From: Betaproteobacteria bacterium | GTDB lineage: Bacteria; Pseudomonadota; Gammaproteobacteria; Burkholderiales; Burkholderiaceae | Direction: 5' to 3' | DNA: 64,000 bases | NCBI GenBank assembly: GCA_009927445.1 | Contig: RFMZ01000213.1 | Coordinates: 45,158 to 109,157 of the forward strand | Shown: positions 7,884 through 16,910 of the stretch, piece by piece | Numbering within the stretch: position 1 is the stretch's first letter | How the letters are laid out: each line of letters starts with the position of its first letter | Program-made: the position numbers and the translations under genes | Notes under the pieces: generated by a model | What the model saw: only the letters and a program-made list of their open reading frames with translations | What the model was told of the DNA's origin: nothing | Databases searched by the model: none

Positions 7884-9085
7884 ATGACACAAGAAATCTA
7901 TGATGTAGTTGTTGTGGGCGGTGGTCCAGCTGGATCAACTGCGGCCGAAAAGTTAGCCGAAAAAGGTAAAAAAGTCCTCCTCTTAGATCGTGGTGGACGA
8001 GTGAAGCCTTGTGGCGGAGCAATCCCACCAAGATTAATTAAAGACTATAAAATACCAGATTCCTTATTAGTTGCCAAAGCAACTAGCGCTCGGATGATCT
8101 CCCCCAAAAATAAAAAGGTGGATATTCCGATTGAGAATGGTTTTGTTGGCATGGTCGATCGAGGAACCTTTGACGAATGGTTACGGCAAAGGGCCCAGGC
8201 GGCTGGTGCTATTCGTGAAGTTGGTAATTTTTCTGAATTAAAAGAGTTGGATGGCTTGGTGGAAATATCTTATCGCGTTCGGGGAAAGGCTCAAATTGGA
8301 GAAGGAGAGCTTAAAAAGGTATATGCCAGATCTGTAATTGGTGCTGATGGTGCTAAATCAGGAGTTGGACGAGCAGCTGGGGTGGCTGGATGTGCGGAGG
8401 CAAATTACGTGTTTGCGTATCACGAAATTTTACGTAAACCTGAAAAAACATCGATAGATTATGACGCAAGCCGATGTGATGTCATTTATCAGCAGCAAGT
8501 ATCACCTGATTTTTATGGTTGGGTCTTCCCCCATGGAGATACTTTAAGTATCGGAACGGGGAGTGCTGATAAAGGATTTTCTTTAAGAAATGCAGTTGGA
8601 CATTTGCGCGCACAAATTGGTTTTGAAAATGCCGAGCTGATTCGGCATGAAGGAGCACCATTACCTATGAAACCTCTGAAACGCTGGGATAATGGTAAAC
8701 ATGTTGTACTTGCTGGAGATGCTGCTGGAGTAGTTGCTCCATCTTCAGGTGAAGGCATATATTATGCGATGTTGGTGGGGAGCTCGCAGCAAGTGCGATA
8801 GAAGCGTTTTTATTATCGGGCAATCCAGCGAAGTTGAAATTGGCGCGTAAGTCATTTATGAAAGAGCACCGTTTAACTTTTATCGTTTTAGGTATTATGC
8901 AAAGATTTTGGTACATCAATGACAAGCGTCGAGAAAGTTTTGTCAAAATGTGCGAGGATAAAGATGTACAACGCTTGACGTTTGAGTCTTATATGAATAA
9001 AAAACTAGTACGGAAGAAACCACTTGCCCATATCAAAATATTCTTTAAAGATATGGGTCATCTTTTAGGGATTGCTAAAGCATAG
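7884..9085 (+). CDS. bchP: Geranylgeranyl diphosphate/geranylgeranyl-bacteriochlorophyll reductase BchP (one frameshift as read)
   Basis: BchP reduces the geranylgeranyl tail to phytyl, completing bacteriochlorophyll a. The N-terminal FAD-binding site is GGGPAGSTAAE (residues ~11-21), then KPCGGAIPPR and, near the break, LAGDAAGVVAPSSGEGIYYAM. At 8774-8775 the run reads GG where the family needs GGG (LGGELAASAIEAF). Adding one G joins the 305-aa ORF to the downstream frame (KSFMKEHRLTFIVLGIMQRF) that ends at TAG 9083-9085, giving about 400 aa, the family length. Shine-Dalgarno AGGAAGA precedes ATG 7884. As read, the protein would lose its last quarter. Confidence 0.92.
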
Positions 9086-9087
9086 CG

Positions 9088-9573
9088 ATGAGGACTTTTT
9101 TTTTGCAAAGACATATTTGGGCAGCAGGGGCCTGGATTTTTGTCGTGTCTTTTAGTGGTGGTATGTTGACTGAGATTGGTCCTTGGTATTTGAATTTAAA
9201 GCATCCCGATTGGAAGCCGCCGGACTGGGCATTTGGGATAATTTGGACAACAATATTTGTTTTGGCGGCTTTTGCTTGGTCGATCGCTTGGCAAAGAACG
9301 CAAACCGTCAAGCAACGCTTGACTTTGAGCACCTTATTTATCGCTAATGCTCTTTGCAACATGCTATGGAGTGTCCTTTACTTTAAACTGCACCGGCCTG
9401 ATTGGTCTTTGATTGAAGCCTTTTTTTTATGGGGATCTGTACTTGCCATCATCCTAGTAACCCGTTCGTATAGCACTTTATCAGGCTGGTTCATGATGCC
9501 GTATCTAATCTGGGTGAGTTGTGCCATTGCACTTAATTATGAAACGATACGGCTAAATGGCCCGTTTGATTAA
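9088..9573 (+). CDS. tspO: TspO/MBR-family tryptophan-rich sensory protein
   Basis: A 161-aa membrane protein with five predicted helices and many tryptophans, including GPWYLNLKHPDWKPPDWAFG and a late WFMMPYLIWVSCAIALNYE, the hallmarks of TspO. In Rhodobacter, TspO affects photosynthesis gene expression, probably through tetrapyrrole export or breakdown in response to oxygen. It starts two bases after the corrected bchP stop and ends 17 bases before hemA, so it is cotranscribed with pigment genes. A porphyrin-level feedback role is inferred from this position. Confidence 0.9.
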   Translation: MRTFFLQRHIWAAGAWIFVVSFSGGMLTEIGPWYLNLKHPDWKPPDWAFGIIWTTIFVLAAFAWSIAWQRTQTVKQRLTLSTLFIANALCNMLWSVLYFKLHRPDWSLIEAFFLWGSVLAIILVTRSYSTLSGWFMMPYLIWVSCAIALNYETIRLNGPFD

Positions 9574-9590
9574 TTACTAGGAATTCTATT

Positions 9591-10913
9591 TTGAACTTAT
9601 TAACAATTGGCATTAACCATCAAATTGCCCCTTTAGAAATCCGGGAAAAGGTCGCGCTCACTCCCGAGGTAATTAGCGACGCAATGAAAGATTTACGAAG
9701 TTACCTCAATCAAGATGAGGAGAATAATCCATCAGAAGTAGCTATTTTATCCACTTGTAATCGGACCGAAATATATTGTGCAGCGAATGATCATCATATT
9801 CATGATCAGCAAATACAAGAGAAAACGATTGATTGGCTTAGCGCGCAAAGGCGCATGAATAAAAGTGAACTAACGCCCTATATTCAAACTGAGATATCGT
9901 CGGCAGCAGTGCGGCATGTTTTTCGGGTTGGTTGTGGATTAGATTCGATGGTTTTAGGAGAAACGCAGATTCTTGGCCAGATGAAGCAAGCGGTTGCACA
10001 AGCCCAGCAAGCTGGATCCATTGGGACATATTTAAATCAGCTATTTAATAAAACCTTTGCAGTTGCTAAAGAAGTTCGTGGAACCACAGAGATTAGTACG
10101 CATGCCATATCGATGGCCAGTGCGGCAGTGCGACTATCGCATCGTGTTTTAGGAGCGATAGATCAACAGCGTATTTTATTTATTGGCGCTGGTGAAATGA
10201 TTAATTTGTGTGCGGCACATTTTTCTGGCAAATCGCCCAAGCAAATTACAATAGCCAATCGAACCTTTGAGCGCGGTGAGGAATTGGCTAGAATGATTCG
10301 TGATCAGGGGCATCCTTGTGAATCAATCGCTTTATCTGAAGTGCCGCAGCGGCTTGCTCAATTTGACATTGTCGTTTCATGTACAGCTAGTTCACTACCG
10401 ATTATTGGCTTAGGGATGGTCAACACTGCCTTGAAAAATAGGCGGCATCAACCTATGGTAATGATAGACTTAGCAGTTCCGCGTGATATTGAGCCGGAGA
10501 TTAGTAAACTAAGAGACGTCTATTTATATACGGTGGATGATTTAGGTAAGGTGGTTAAAGAGGGCATGGAGTTCCGAACCAACGCTGTTAAGAGTGCCGA
10601 AGAAATTATTAATTTACAGGTTAAGAACTTTATGCATTGGTTAGCACAGCGCTCTTCAGTGCCCTTTATAACCAGTCTGAAGCAACGTAGTGAGGAATTA
10701 CAACGCGTTGAAATTGAAAAGGCTAAGAAAAGGCTCAATCGAGGAGAAGATCCCGCTGATGTGATGACTGAACTAGCTAGAGGACTTGCTAATAAATTTA
10801 TGCACGGATCATTACATTCCTTACATCATGTTGATGATGATAGTGTTGATGATTACCAAAAGGTATTAACTAAAATTTTTATGACTGAAAGTAAAAGAGG
10901 TGGATCGTGTTGA
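9591..10913 (+). CDS. hemA: Glutamyl-tRNA reductase HemA
   Basis: The committing step of C5-pathway tetrapyrrole synthesis: NADPH reduction of Glu-tRNA to glutamate-1-semialdehyde. The 440-aa protein has the catalytic cysteine in STCNRTEIY (Cys56), the [15 protein letters not shown] segment, the nucleotide-binding GAGEMI region and the C-terminal dimerisation helix. The start is TTG 9591, supported by TAGGAA about 8 bases upstream and by the standard N-terminus NLLTIGINH. It sits at the pigment end of the cluster and its stop overlaps the dxs start. Whether it is the only hemA in the genome cannot be told. Confidence 0.96.
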   Translation: MNLLTIGINHQIAPLEIREKVALTPEVISDAMKDLRSYLNQDEENNPSEVAILSTCNRTEIYCAANDHHIHDQQIQEKTIDWLSAQRRMNKSELTPYIQTEISSAAVRHVFRVGCGLDSMVLGETQILGQMKQAVAQAQQAGSIGTYLNQLFNKTFAVAKEVRGTTEISTHAISMASAAVRLSHRVLGAIDQQRILFIGAGEMINLCAAHFSGKSPKQITIANRTFERGEELARMIRDQGHPCESIALSEVPQRLAQFDIVVSCTASSLPIIGLGMVNTALKNRRHQPMVMIDLAVPRDIEPEISKLRDVYLYTVDDLGKVVKEGMEFRTNAVKSAEEIINLQVKNFMHWLAQRSSVPFITSLKQRSEELQRVEIEKAKKRLNRGEDPADVMTELARGLANKFMHGSLHSLHHVDDDSVDDYQKVLTKIFMTESKRGGSC

Positions 10914-12796
10914 AAATGACAAACTTACTCCAAACTATTGATTTACCTTCCCAATTGAGAGAGTTAACGCGCCCACAACTAGACCAATTAGCAAGTGAAT
11001 TAAGAGATTTTGTGATTGATTCTGTTTCACAAACAGGAGGACATTTATCTTCTAACCTTGGAACCGTCGAATTGGCGGTGGCGATTCATTATGTATTTAA
11101 TACGCCCAAAGACTCTGTTATTTGGGATGTGGGCCATCAAAGTTATCCACATAAAATATTGACTGGTAGACGTGACCAAATGGCAACGCTTAGGCAATAT
11201 GGTGGTATTTCAGGCTTTCCAAAGCGAAGTGAGAGTCCTTTTGACACATTTGGAACAGCGCATTCCTCTACTAGTATTTCTGCGGCAACTGGCATGGCTC
11301 ATGCCGCGCGCTTAAGAAAAGAAGAACGGGTTGCGATTGCGGTGATTGGGGATAGTGCAATGACTGGCGGAATGGCATTTGAAGCCATGAATCATGCCGG
11401 CATTTGCCGAGATTTGCCGCTTATTGTTATTTTAAATGACAACGATATGTCGATTTCCCCAGCGGTTGGCGCATTAAATCGGTATTTAGCCAGGCTAATT
11501 AGTAGTCCTTTATATGAAGCTACTAAAAATAGTGTTGGTAATGTATTGTCCATTGTTCCTCCCCTGCGCGAATTCGCCAAACGTCTTGAGGGGCATGCTA
11601 AAGGGATGATTGTGCCAGGTACTATATTTGAAGAGTTTGGATTTAATTATATTGGACCCATCGATGGGCATGATTTAGATTCCTTAATACCCACTTTTCA
11701 AAATATCCAAAAATTAGCCTTGGCTGGTGATGGTCCTCAGTTCATTCATGTCATTACTAAAAAGGGCAAGGGCTATCCATTGGCGGAAGCAGATCCCATT
11801 TTGTATCACGGGCCGGGTAAGTTTGATAAAAAAATTGGGATAGTTCCCAGTAAAACTGCAAGTAAAAAAACCTTTACCCAGATATTTGGCGAATGGGTTT
11901 GCGATATGGCGCAAGTAGATTCTCGGCTCGTGGCTATAACACCAGCCATGCGGGAGGGCTCGGGACTCGTTGAATTTGAAAAACGTTTTCCGAATCGGTA
12001 TTTCGACGTTGGTATTGCGGAGCAGCATGCTGTCACATTTTCAGCAGGTTTAGCCTGCGAGGGTTACAAACCGGTTTTAGCAATTTATTCAACATTTTTG
12101 CAGCGTGGTTACGATCAATTAATTCATGATGTAGCCTTACAAGATTTGCCGGTAGTTTTTGCTTTAGATCGTGCAGGTCTAGTTGGAGCTGATGGGGCAA
12201 CCCATGCTGGCACATTTGATTTAGCCTATTTACGCTGTATTCCGAATATGATTATCATGACGCCGAGTGATGAGAACGAGTGTCGTCAATTATTAACGAC
12301 GGCATTTATGCAGGAGCATCCATCGGCAGTCAGGTACCCGCGGGGCAGTGGTGTTGGAGCCTTGGTTGATTCAGGTTTAACGCGTCTTCCAATCGGTAAA
12401 GGAGTAGTTCGTCGACAAGTTTCTACGACTGCTAAAAAACGTTTAGCTGTTTTAGCGTTTGGAACATTACTCCAGCCATGTCTAGAGGTTGCAGAACAAT
12501 TAGACCTAACGGTGGTTGATATGCGATTTGTCAAACCAATTGATGAGGCGTTATTAAAAGCTTTGTCAACAGATCACGTCGGCTTTATTACCATTGAAGA
12601 AGGTGCAATCCAAGGCGGTGCTGGTAGTGCGTGCGTGGAATTTTTTGTGAGTCAACATATCTTGTTGCCTGTATTGCAACTAGGATTGCCAGACACTTTT
12701 ATTGATCAAGGTGACAGTAATTTATTGTTAGCCAATTGTGGCCTGAGTGCCGCAGGCATTGAACAGTCGATTCGGGGTTATTTTAATATTGGGTGA
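10907..12796 (+). CDS. dxs: 1-deoxy-D-xylulose-5-phosphate synthase Dxs
   Basis: The thiamine-diphosphate enzyme that condenses pyruvate and glyceraldehyde-3-phosphate, first step of the MEP pathway. The 629-aa length fits. Visible are [35 protein letters not shown], the TPP motif GDSAMTGG...NDNDMSI and the transketolase stretch [18 protein letters not shown] 10907 overlaps the hemA stop. AGAGG at 10896-10900 sits at good distance for GTG 10907 and too far for ATG 10916, so GTG is preferred. It closes the bchG-dxs unit, pairing isoprenoid entry with tetrapyrrole entry. Confidence 0.96.
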   Translation: MLKMTNLLQTIDLPSQLRELTRPQLDQLASELRDFVIDSVSQTGGHLSSNLGTVELAVAIHYVFNTPKDSVIWDVGHQSYPHKILTGRRDQMATLRQYGGISGFPKRSESPFDTFGTAHSSTSISAATGMAHAARLRKEERVAIAVIGDSAMTGGMAFEAMNHAGICRDLPLIVILNDNDMSISPAVGALNRYLARLISSPLYEATKNSVGNVLSIVPPLREFAKRLEGHAKGMIVPGTIFEEFGFNYIGPIDGHDLDSLIPTFQNIQKLALAGDGPQFIHVITKKGKGYPLAEADPILYHGPGKFDKKIGIVPSKTASKKTFTQIFGEWVCDMAQVDSRLVAITPAMREGSGLVEFEKRFPNRYFDVGIAEQHAVTFSAGLACEGYKPVLAIYSTFLQRGYDQLIHDVALQDLPVVFALDRAGLVGADGATHAGTFDLAYLRCIPNMIIMTPSDENECRQLLTTAFMQEHPSAVRYPRGSGVGALVDSGLTRLPIGKGVVRRQVSTTAKKRLAVLAFGTLLQPCLEVAEQLDLTVVDMRFVKPIDEALLKALSTDHVGFITIEEGAIQGGAGSACVEFFVSQHILLPVLQLGLPDTFIDQGDSNLLLANCGLSAAGIEQSIRGYFNIG

Positions 12797-12811
12797 TTTG
12801 AGGAGTTAGCT

Positions 12812-12842
12812 TCTCCAAGCAAATAATCAATTTGCTTGGAGA
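12812..12842. terminator. Perfect 13-bp inverted repeat between convergent dxs and the Ldh2-family gene
   Basis: TCTCCAAGCAAAT (12812-12824) and ATTTGCTTGGAGA (12830-12842) form a perfect stem with a 5-base loop. It lies 15 bases after dxs and 27 before the end of the convergent gene. No T-tract follows on either strand, so it may act as a bidirectional 3' end or processing barrier, not a classical terminator. Confidence 0.5.
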
Positions 12843-12869
12843 GTATTCGTTGAAGAACTTCCTAGGCTT

Positions 12870-13928
12870 TTAAAATTCTAGTGGCTTTACACCAGCTAAT
12901 TGAGCGCACTCATTCAAAGCTTTTAGAAGACCAGGAGGGACTGGTATGCCTTGGGTTAGGCGTTTTGATTTTGACCGAGCCGAGGATTCCCCAGGAACAC
13001 GGATTTCTGTAACTCCTGGCAGGGTTCTAGAGGCTTTTAATTCTTTGACCATTCTTTGTGTATCTGCGATGAGGTGCGCTGTTCCGCCCAAGAAATCCGG
13101 ATTAATTGCGACAACAGTTTGACCCGTATTAGTAACGGCCTGTGAATCAGCATTAAAGTCTACTAATTTAGAACCAACTGCAGCGCCATTCATGCAGCCA
13201 GCAAGTAGGGCAATCATGAGAGATAAACCATAGCCTTTATAGTCGCCGATGGGAAGGAGCATACCTTCGTGTGATCGGTTGGGATCCGTTAAAGGCTTGC
13301 CCTGTTTGTCAATCATCCAACCGACAGGCATTTGCTCGCCCTGTTGGGCTTTCATTTTTACTTTGCCATAAGCGGCCACTGTTGTGGCCATATCTAGGAT
13401 CACAGGGGGATTACCAGGACCGGTTGGTACCGAAATAGCAATTGGGTTAGTCGATAAGAGCATATCAATACCACCCCAAGGAGCCATGTGGTTTGCACTT
13501 CCTACGGCCAGGTATAGGCCAACTAGACCAGCTTCTGCAACCAGATTGGCATAAGTAGAAGCTGCTCCAGCATGATTGCTATAGGAGCATCCAACCCAAC
13601 CAATACCAACTTTTTTAGCTTTTTCAATTGCCAGCATGGTTGCTTTGTGCATGACAAGGTGGCCAATCGCATTATCCCCATGAAGTAATGCAATAGCCGG
13701 TGCATCCTGTAATAATTTCATTTGTGGGTGTAGATTGATACCGTTTTCTGTGATGCGTTTTGCATACTGCTGTAAGCGAAAGATTCCGTGACCATCCGCT
13801 CCGACCAAATCTGAACGGACCATCATGTCAGCGGTCAAATCTGCATCTGCCTTAGGCATATTTAACCCATGGAAAACTGCTGAAATAAAGTTTTTTGCTT
13901 GTTCAGCGCTTAAATAATTGTGGTCCAT
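12870..13928 (-). CDS. Malate/L-lactate dehydrogenase-family (Ldh2) oxidoreductase
   Basis: A 352-aa NAD(P)-dependent dehydrogenase of the Ldh2/YlbC-like family, which reduces or oxidises 2-keto/2-hydroxy acids and imino acids. The conserved DLVGADGHGIFRL at the N-terminus holds the catalytic His. Also present are AVGSANHMAPWGG, STNPIAISVPTG and GDYKGYGLSLMIALLAG. Its ATG lies 19 bases inside the end of the upstream dehydratase gene, so the two are coupled. In the operon context (lactonase, dehydratase) it probably handles a 2-keto-3-deoxy acid or similar intermediate; the true substrate is unknown. Confidence 0.88.
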   Translation of the reverse strand: MDHNYLSAEQAKNFISAVFHGLNMPKADADLTADMMVRSDLVGADGHGIFRLQQYAKRITENGINLHPQMKLLQDAPAIALLHGDNAIGHLVMHKATMLAIEKAKKVGIGWVGCSYSNHAGAASTYANLVAEAGLVGLYLAVGSANHMAPWGGIDMLLSTNPIAISVPTGPGNPPVILDMATTVAAYGKVKMKAQQGEQMPVGWMIDKQGKPLTDPNRSHEGMLLPIGDYKGYGLSLMIALLAGCMNGAAVGSKLVDFNADSQAVTNTGQTVVAINPDFLGGTAHLIADTQRMVKELKASRTLPGVTEIRVPGESSARSKSKRLTQGIPVPPGLLKALNECAQLAGVKPLEF

Positions 13929-15046
13929 TGCCGATCTCCCTGTACATATTGTAATACTGCCGTTTCATTAAATTCAAACCCAAGGCCTGGTGTTTGATGC
14001 AAAATCAAGTCGCCGTTTTCAAAACCCAGTTGCTTATTAATTAGGCGCCGAAAATTCAGTACTTGGTCATCCGTAAAATATTCCACAAAGCGCGCATTGG
14101 AAGTAGCCGCAACTAAGGGCGCATGTAAATCATGGAACCAGTGCGGACAGACGGTAACTCCTTTAGCTGCTGCGTAGGAGGCGATTTTGCGCCATTCTGT
14201 GATGCCGCCACATACCGCAGCGTCCGTTTGTAAAATTTCACAGGCTTCGGACTCAAGCAGTTCACGGTGACGCCAACGTCCAGCTTCGATTTCGCCGGTA
14301 GCCACAGTAATGGATGTTCGGCTTGCTAGGCGGGCGTGTAAATCTATTGCATCTGGCGAGAAAGGTTCTTCTATCCAGTAAGGATTATATTGCTCGAACC
14401 GCTTGATATATTCCATGGCAGTTGGTAAATCATGCCAAGCGTTATTTGCATCCAATGTTACGATGATATCGTCACCCACCGCGTCGCGCACCGCTCGTAG
14501 GCGCTCTTCTTCTTCCCGGGGAGAAAGTCGACCAGTTTTCATTTTTACAGCTCTAAAACCTTTGGCTACGTAGGAAAGCATCTCTTTAGCAAGGTGTGAG
14601 GGGGTTTTCCCATCAAGGTAATAACCACCACTAGCGTAAGCTGGAACACGATCATTGACGACGGCGCCTAGGTAGTGATGCAGCGGTAATTGAGCCGCAC
14701 GCGCGTTCATATCCCAAATGGCATTATCCAGAATAGAGATTGCGCGCATGACTGAACCTGCTCGACCTTGCAACAGCGACTCAGCATACATTTCTTCCCA
14801 CAGGCCTGCACTGCGATGACTTTCTTGACCAATTAGTTTTGGAGCTAGGAGTTGCTCGACGGCCACTTTAGTAATAGCTCCTGCGGCACTACCAACGTAG
14901 CAAAAGCCGATACCCTGAACACCATCCACATTACTCACTTTGACTAGGCAGTAGTGTCTTTCATGGACCGTTCTAGTTGAAAAAGAAGTGATTTGATCGA
15001 GGGGGATACTAACGTGTGCAACTTCAATCGATTGAATTTTTGACAT
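13910..15046 (-). CDS. Mandelate racemase/muconate lactonizing enzyme family protein (probable acid-sugar dehydratase)
   Basis: A 378-aa enolase-superfamily enzyme. The fold residues are clear: KMK (Lys168/Lys170) as base, metal ligands Asp199 (TLDANNAW), Glu226 (WIEEP) and Glu252 (ATGEIE), Asp275, and a histidine in CPHWFH (about 302-305). The KxK plus His-Asp pattern is that of the mandelate racemase subgroup, where many members dehydrate aldonic or aldaric acids. It is the third gene of the SMP-30/GntR operon and overlaps the dehydrogenase start. Substrate not predictable from sequence alone. Confidence 0.9.
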   Translation of the reverse strand: MSKIQSIEVAHVSIPLDQITSFSTRTVHERHYCLVKVSNVDGVQGIGFCYVGSAAGAITKVAVEQLLAPKLIGQESHRSAGLWEEMYAESLLQGRAGSVMRAISILDNAIWDMNARAAQLPLHHYLGAVVNDRVPAYASGGYYLDGKTPSHLAKEMLSYVAKGFRAVKMKTGRLSPREEEERLRAVRDAVGDDIIVTLDANNAWHDLPTAMEYIKRFEQYNPYWIEEPFSPDAIDLHARLASRTSITVATGEIEAGRWRHRELLESEACEILQTDAAVCGGITEWRKIASYAAAKGVTVCPHWFHDLHAPLVAATSNARFVEYFTDDQVLNFRRLINKQLGFENGDLILHQTPGLGFEFNETAVLQYVQGDRQWTTII

Positions 15047-15058
15047 AATTTTTGTTAG

Positions 15059-15796
15059 TTAATTTTCATGATGAGGAGTACTTCTTAAATTCATTTTGAA
15101 TGTATAGCGATTTTCGGGATGTTGTGTGACTGAAATTTCAAAGGGGTTACCATCTTTATCAAAGTATCGCCTCACAACCACTAAACTAGGAGCACCAACC
15201 GCGACACCTAATAACTCAGCATGTTTTTTTGAAAAGCTTGAAGCATGAATTTCTACCTCCGCTTGAGCGATACTAATGCCAAAATGTTCTTCTATTTGAG
15301 CATAGACCATCGCATGCGAGTGCTCATTCAAATTGGTTAGTTTAGCAAAGTGTTGCAACATATAAATATCGGTCCAAGCTAGGCGAAGGTTCGATTCTTC
15401 TTCTAAGCGAACTGCGCCGATATGATACCAAGCAGAGCCAATTGGTGCTTGCAAAATACGTTGTAAGGATTCATCGCATTCGATATATTCTTCGATATGA
15501 TTTTGTCGATACGTGTTGCGGGGGTAATTGAGTATTTCCCCTAAAGAGTTAAAGCTTTGACTGAACCTGCGAGGTTGCGACTTAGAAATAACCTTGGTTG
15601 GAGCACCTTGTTGGCGATGAATATGTCCGCTATCTTGCAGCGACTTGAGGGCGTGTCGAACAGTTTGGCGACTAACTCCGAGGTCATTGCATAAATATTG
15701 TTCGGACGGTAGATTCTCACCTACCGCCCAAACGCCCGACTGGATTTTATGCAAAAGATTTTGAGTAATTTGTCGATAAAGAACGGGACGCTTCAT
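15059..15796 (-). CDS. GntR-family transcriptional regulator, HutC subfamily
   Basis: A 245-aa regulator with an N-terminal winged helix (GENLPSEQYLCNDLGVSRQT, about residues 22-41, then VRHALKSLQDSGHI) and a C-terminal UTRA ligand-binding domain (LLGVAVGAPSLVVVRRYFD, ISVTQHPENRYTF). It lies 9 bases behind the lactonase and 12 before the dehydratase, inside the operon it probably controls. Two palindromes with ACTTGTT half-sites flank the divergent promoter region (16747-16764 and 16875-16896) and are its likely operators. The ligand is presumably a sugar acid or a pathway intermediate. Confidence 0.9.
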   Translation of the reverse strand: MKRPVLYRQITQNLLHKIQSGVWAVGENLPSEQYLCNDLGVSRQTVRHALKSLQDSGHIHRQQGAPTKVISKSQPRRFSQSFNSLGEILNYPRNTYRQNHIEEYIECDESLQRILQAPIGSAWYHIGAVRLEEESNLRLAWTDIYMLQHFAKLTNLNEHSHAMVYAQIEEHFGISIAQAEVEIHASSFSKKHAELLGVAVGAPSLVVVRRYFDKDGNPFEISVTQHPENRYTFKMNLRSTPHHEN

Positions 15797-15805
15797 CCTA
15801 GGTAA

Positions 15806-16732
15806 TTAGCTCAAACCAAACATTTTTTTACCTGCGACTGGGAGGCGGGCTTTGAGAATATCCCCTGACATGGATTCAGTAATATATAAATCCTTGCCAT
15901 CAGGTCCTCCAAAACACAGATTTGCTAGGTGATGATGATGTTTGTTTTCAGAGTAAACCAAATGGGTTGGTAGCATATTGCTATCGAAACGCCAAATACC
16001 AACGCCTAGATGACAAACGAGTAGACCATTCTCGCTATCCATTTCAATACCGTCTGGGCCTGCTGCACCACCTGAAAGTTGAATTGCTACCCCTGTCTTA
16101 GAGACTGAGCCGTCTGCCATTAAGGGCAGACGCCAGATTTGTTGAGAACGAGTTACTGCCACGTAGACATGTTTTTCAGTAGTGCTAAGCGTAATACCAT
16201 TTGGGCTTGGAACATTTAAAGCTAGTCGATCTAATTGACCGTTAGCGCGCAGGCGAAAAACTCTTCCAGTGGGATCGGCAATACCAGTTTGACCTTGGTC
16301 AGTGAAATATAAATCGCCATTAGAGGCGAAATGCAGATCATTTAAACCTTTAAAGGCTTCGCTATACATAGAGCCTAAGATGGTTTCAATTTTTCCTGTT
16401 TGAGTATCTAAACTTAAGAGCCCCATTTTGTAGTCACAGATAAATGCTCGACCATCTTTGTGAAACTTGAGGCCATTCGGCCAGCCATCATATTGTGTAA
16501 TGAGTTCCCATTCGCCTTTAGTTGAGATACGAAAAATTCGACCGTATGGGATATCAACAAACCATAAATTACCTTCTCTATCGAAGGACGGACCTTCTAA
16601 AAAACATTCGATCTCTGCACCCTGGCGGTTGGGATCTGCCCAGGAAGTGCGCTTGGGGTTACGAAACTTGGCTGGCATAGACATAAACGGCTCAGCTTTA
16701 ATTAATTCAACTGGTTGAAATGGATTAAACAT
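15806..16732 (-). CDS. SMP-30/gluconolactonase/LRE family protein
   Basis: A 308-aa six-bladed beta-propeller lactonase of the SMP-30 family. The metal-binding pattern is visible in ECFLEGPSFDREGNLWFVD (Glu near the start), NGLKFHKDGRAFICD, SPNGITLS (Asn) and AGPDGIEMDSENGLLV (Asp). Such enzymes hydrolyse aldonolactones to the open acids, which the downstream dehydratase could then use. No signal peptide is apparent, so it is cytoplasmic. First gene of the minus-strand operon. GGAG lies upstream of the ATG and a near-perfect palindrome sits 14 bases upstream. Confidence 0.9.
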   Translation of the reverse strand: MFNPFQPVELIKAEPFMSMPAKFRNPKRTSWADPNRQGAEIECFLEGPSFDREGNLWFVDIPYGRIFRISTKGEWELITQYDGWPNGLKFHKDGRAFICDYKMGLLSLDTQTGKIETILGSMYSEAFKGLNDLHFASNGDLYFTDQGQTGIADPTGRVFRLRANGQLDRLALNVPSPNGITLSTTEKHVYVAVTRSQQIWRLPLMADGSVSKTGVAIQLSGGAAGPDGIEMDSENGLLVCHLGVGIWRFDSNMLPTHLVYSENKHHHHLANLCFGGPDGKDLYITESMSGDILKARLPVAGKKMFGLS

Positions 16733-16746
16733 CGGTAATAGCTCCT

Positions 16747-16764
16747 AACTTGTTCGAACATGTT
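16747..16764. promoter_or_regulatory. Operator-like palindrome before the SMP-30 operon
   Basis: AACTTGTTCGAACATGTT is an 18-bp palindrome with one mismatched pair. It ends 14 bases upstream of the SMP-30 start, just before its GGAG ribosome site. The half-site ACTTGTT also occurs in the palindrome at 16875-16896. It is probably bound by the GntR/HutC regulator of the operon. Confidence 0.6.
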
Positions 16765-16874
16765 TAAAGAAACAACAGTAAAAGATTTTTTTACTATTTT
16801 GGTAATTAGGTTTTACCCTAAATTACAGTCATTCTAATACTTATTGGTTTAGAATAAGCAGGAAGATATGTATT

Positions 16875-16896
16875 AAAACTTGTTATAACAAGTTTT
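16875..16896. promoter_or_regulatory. Operator-like perfect palindrome before the CoA operon
   Basis: AAAACTTGTTATAACAAGTTTT is a perfect 22-bp palindrome 14 bases upstream of the ATG at 16911 and just before its GGAGG. It shares ACTTGTT with the other operator, whose centre lies 130 bp away. Placement between promoter and ribosome site fits repression of the CoA operon. Confidence 0.65.
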
Positions 16897-16910
16897 TTAT
16901 GGAGGCAAAC

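Noticed and set aside
8834-9085. Separate 83-aa gene after bchP
   Set aside because: It is the conserved bchP C-terminus after a one-base loss.
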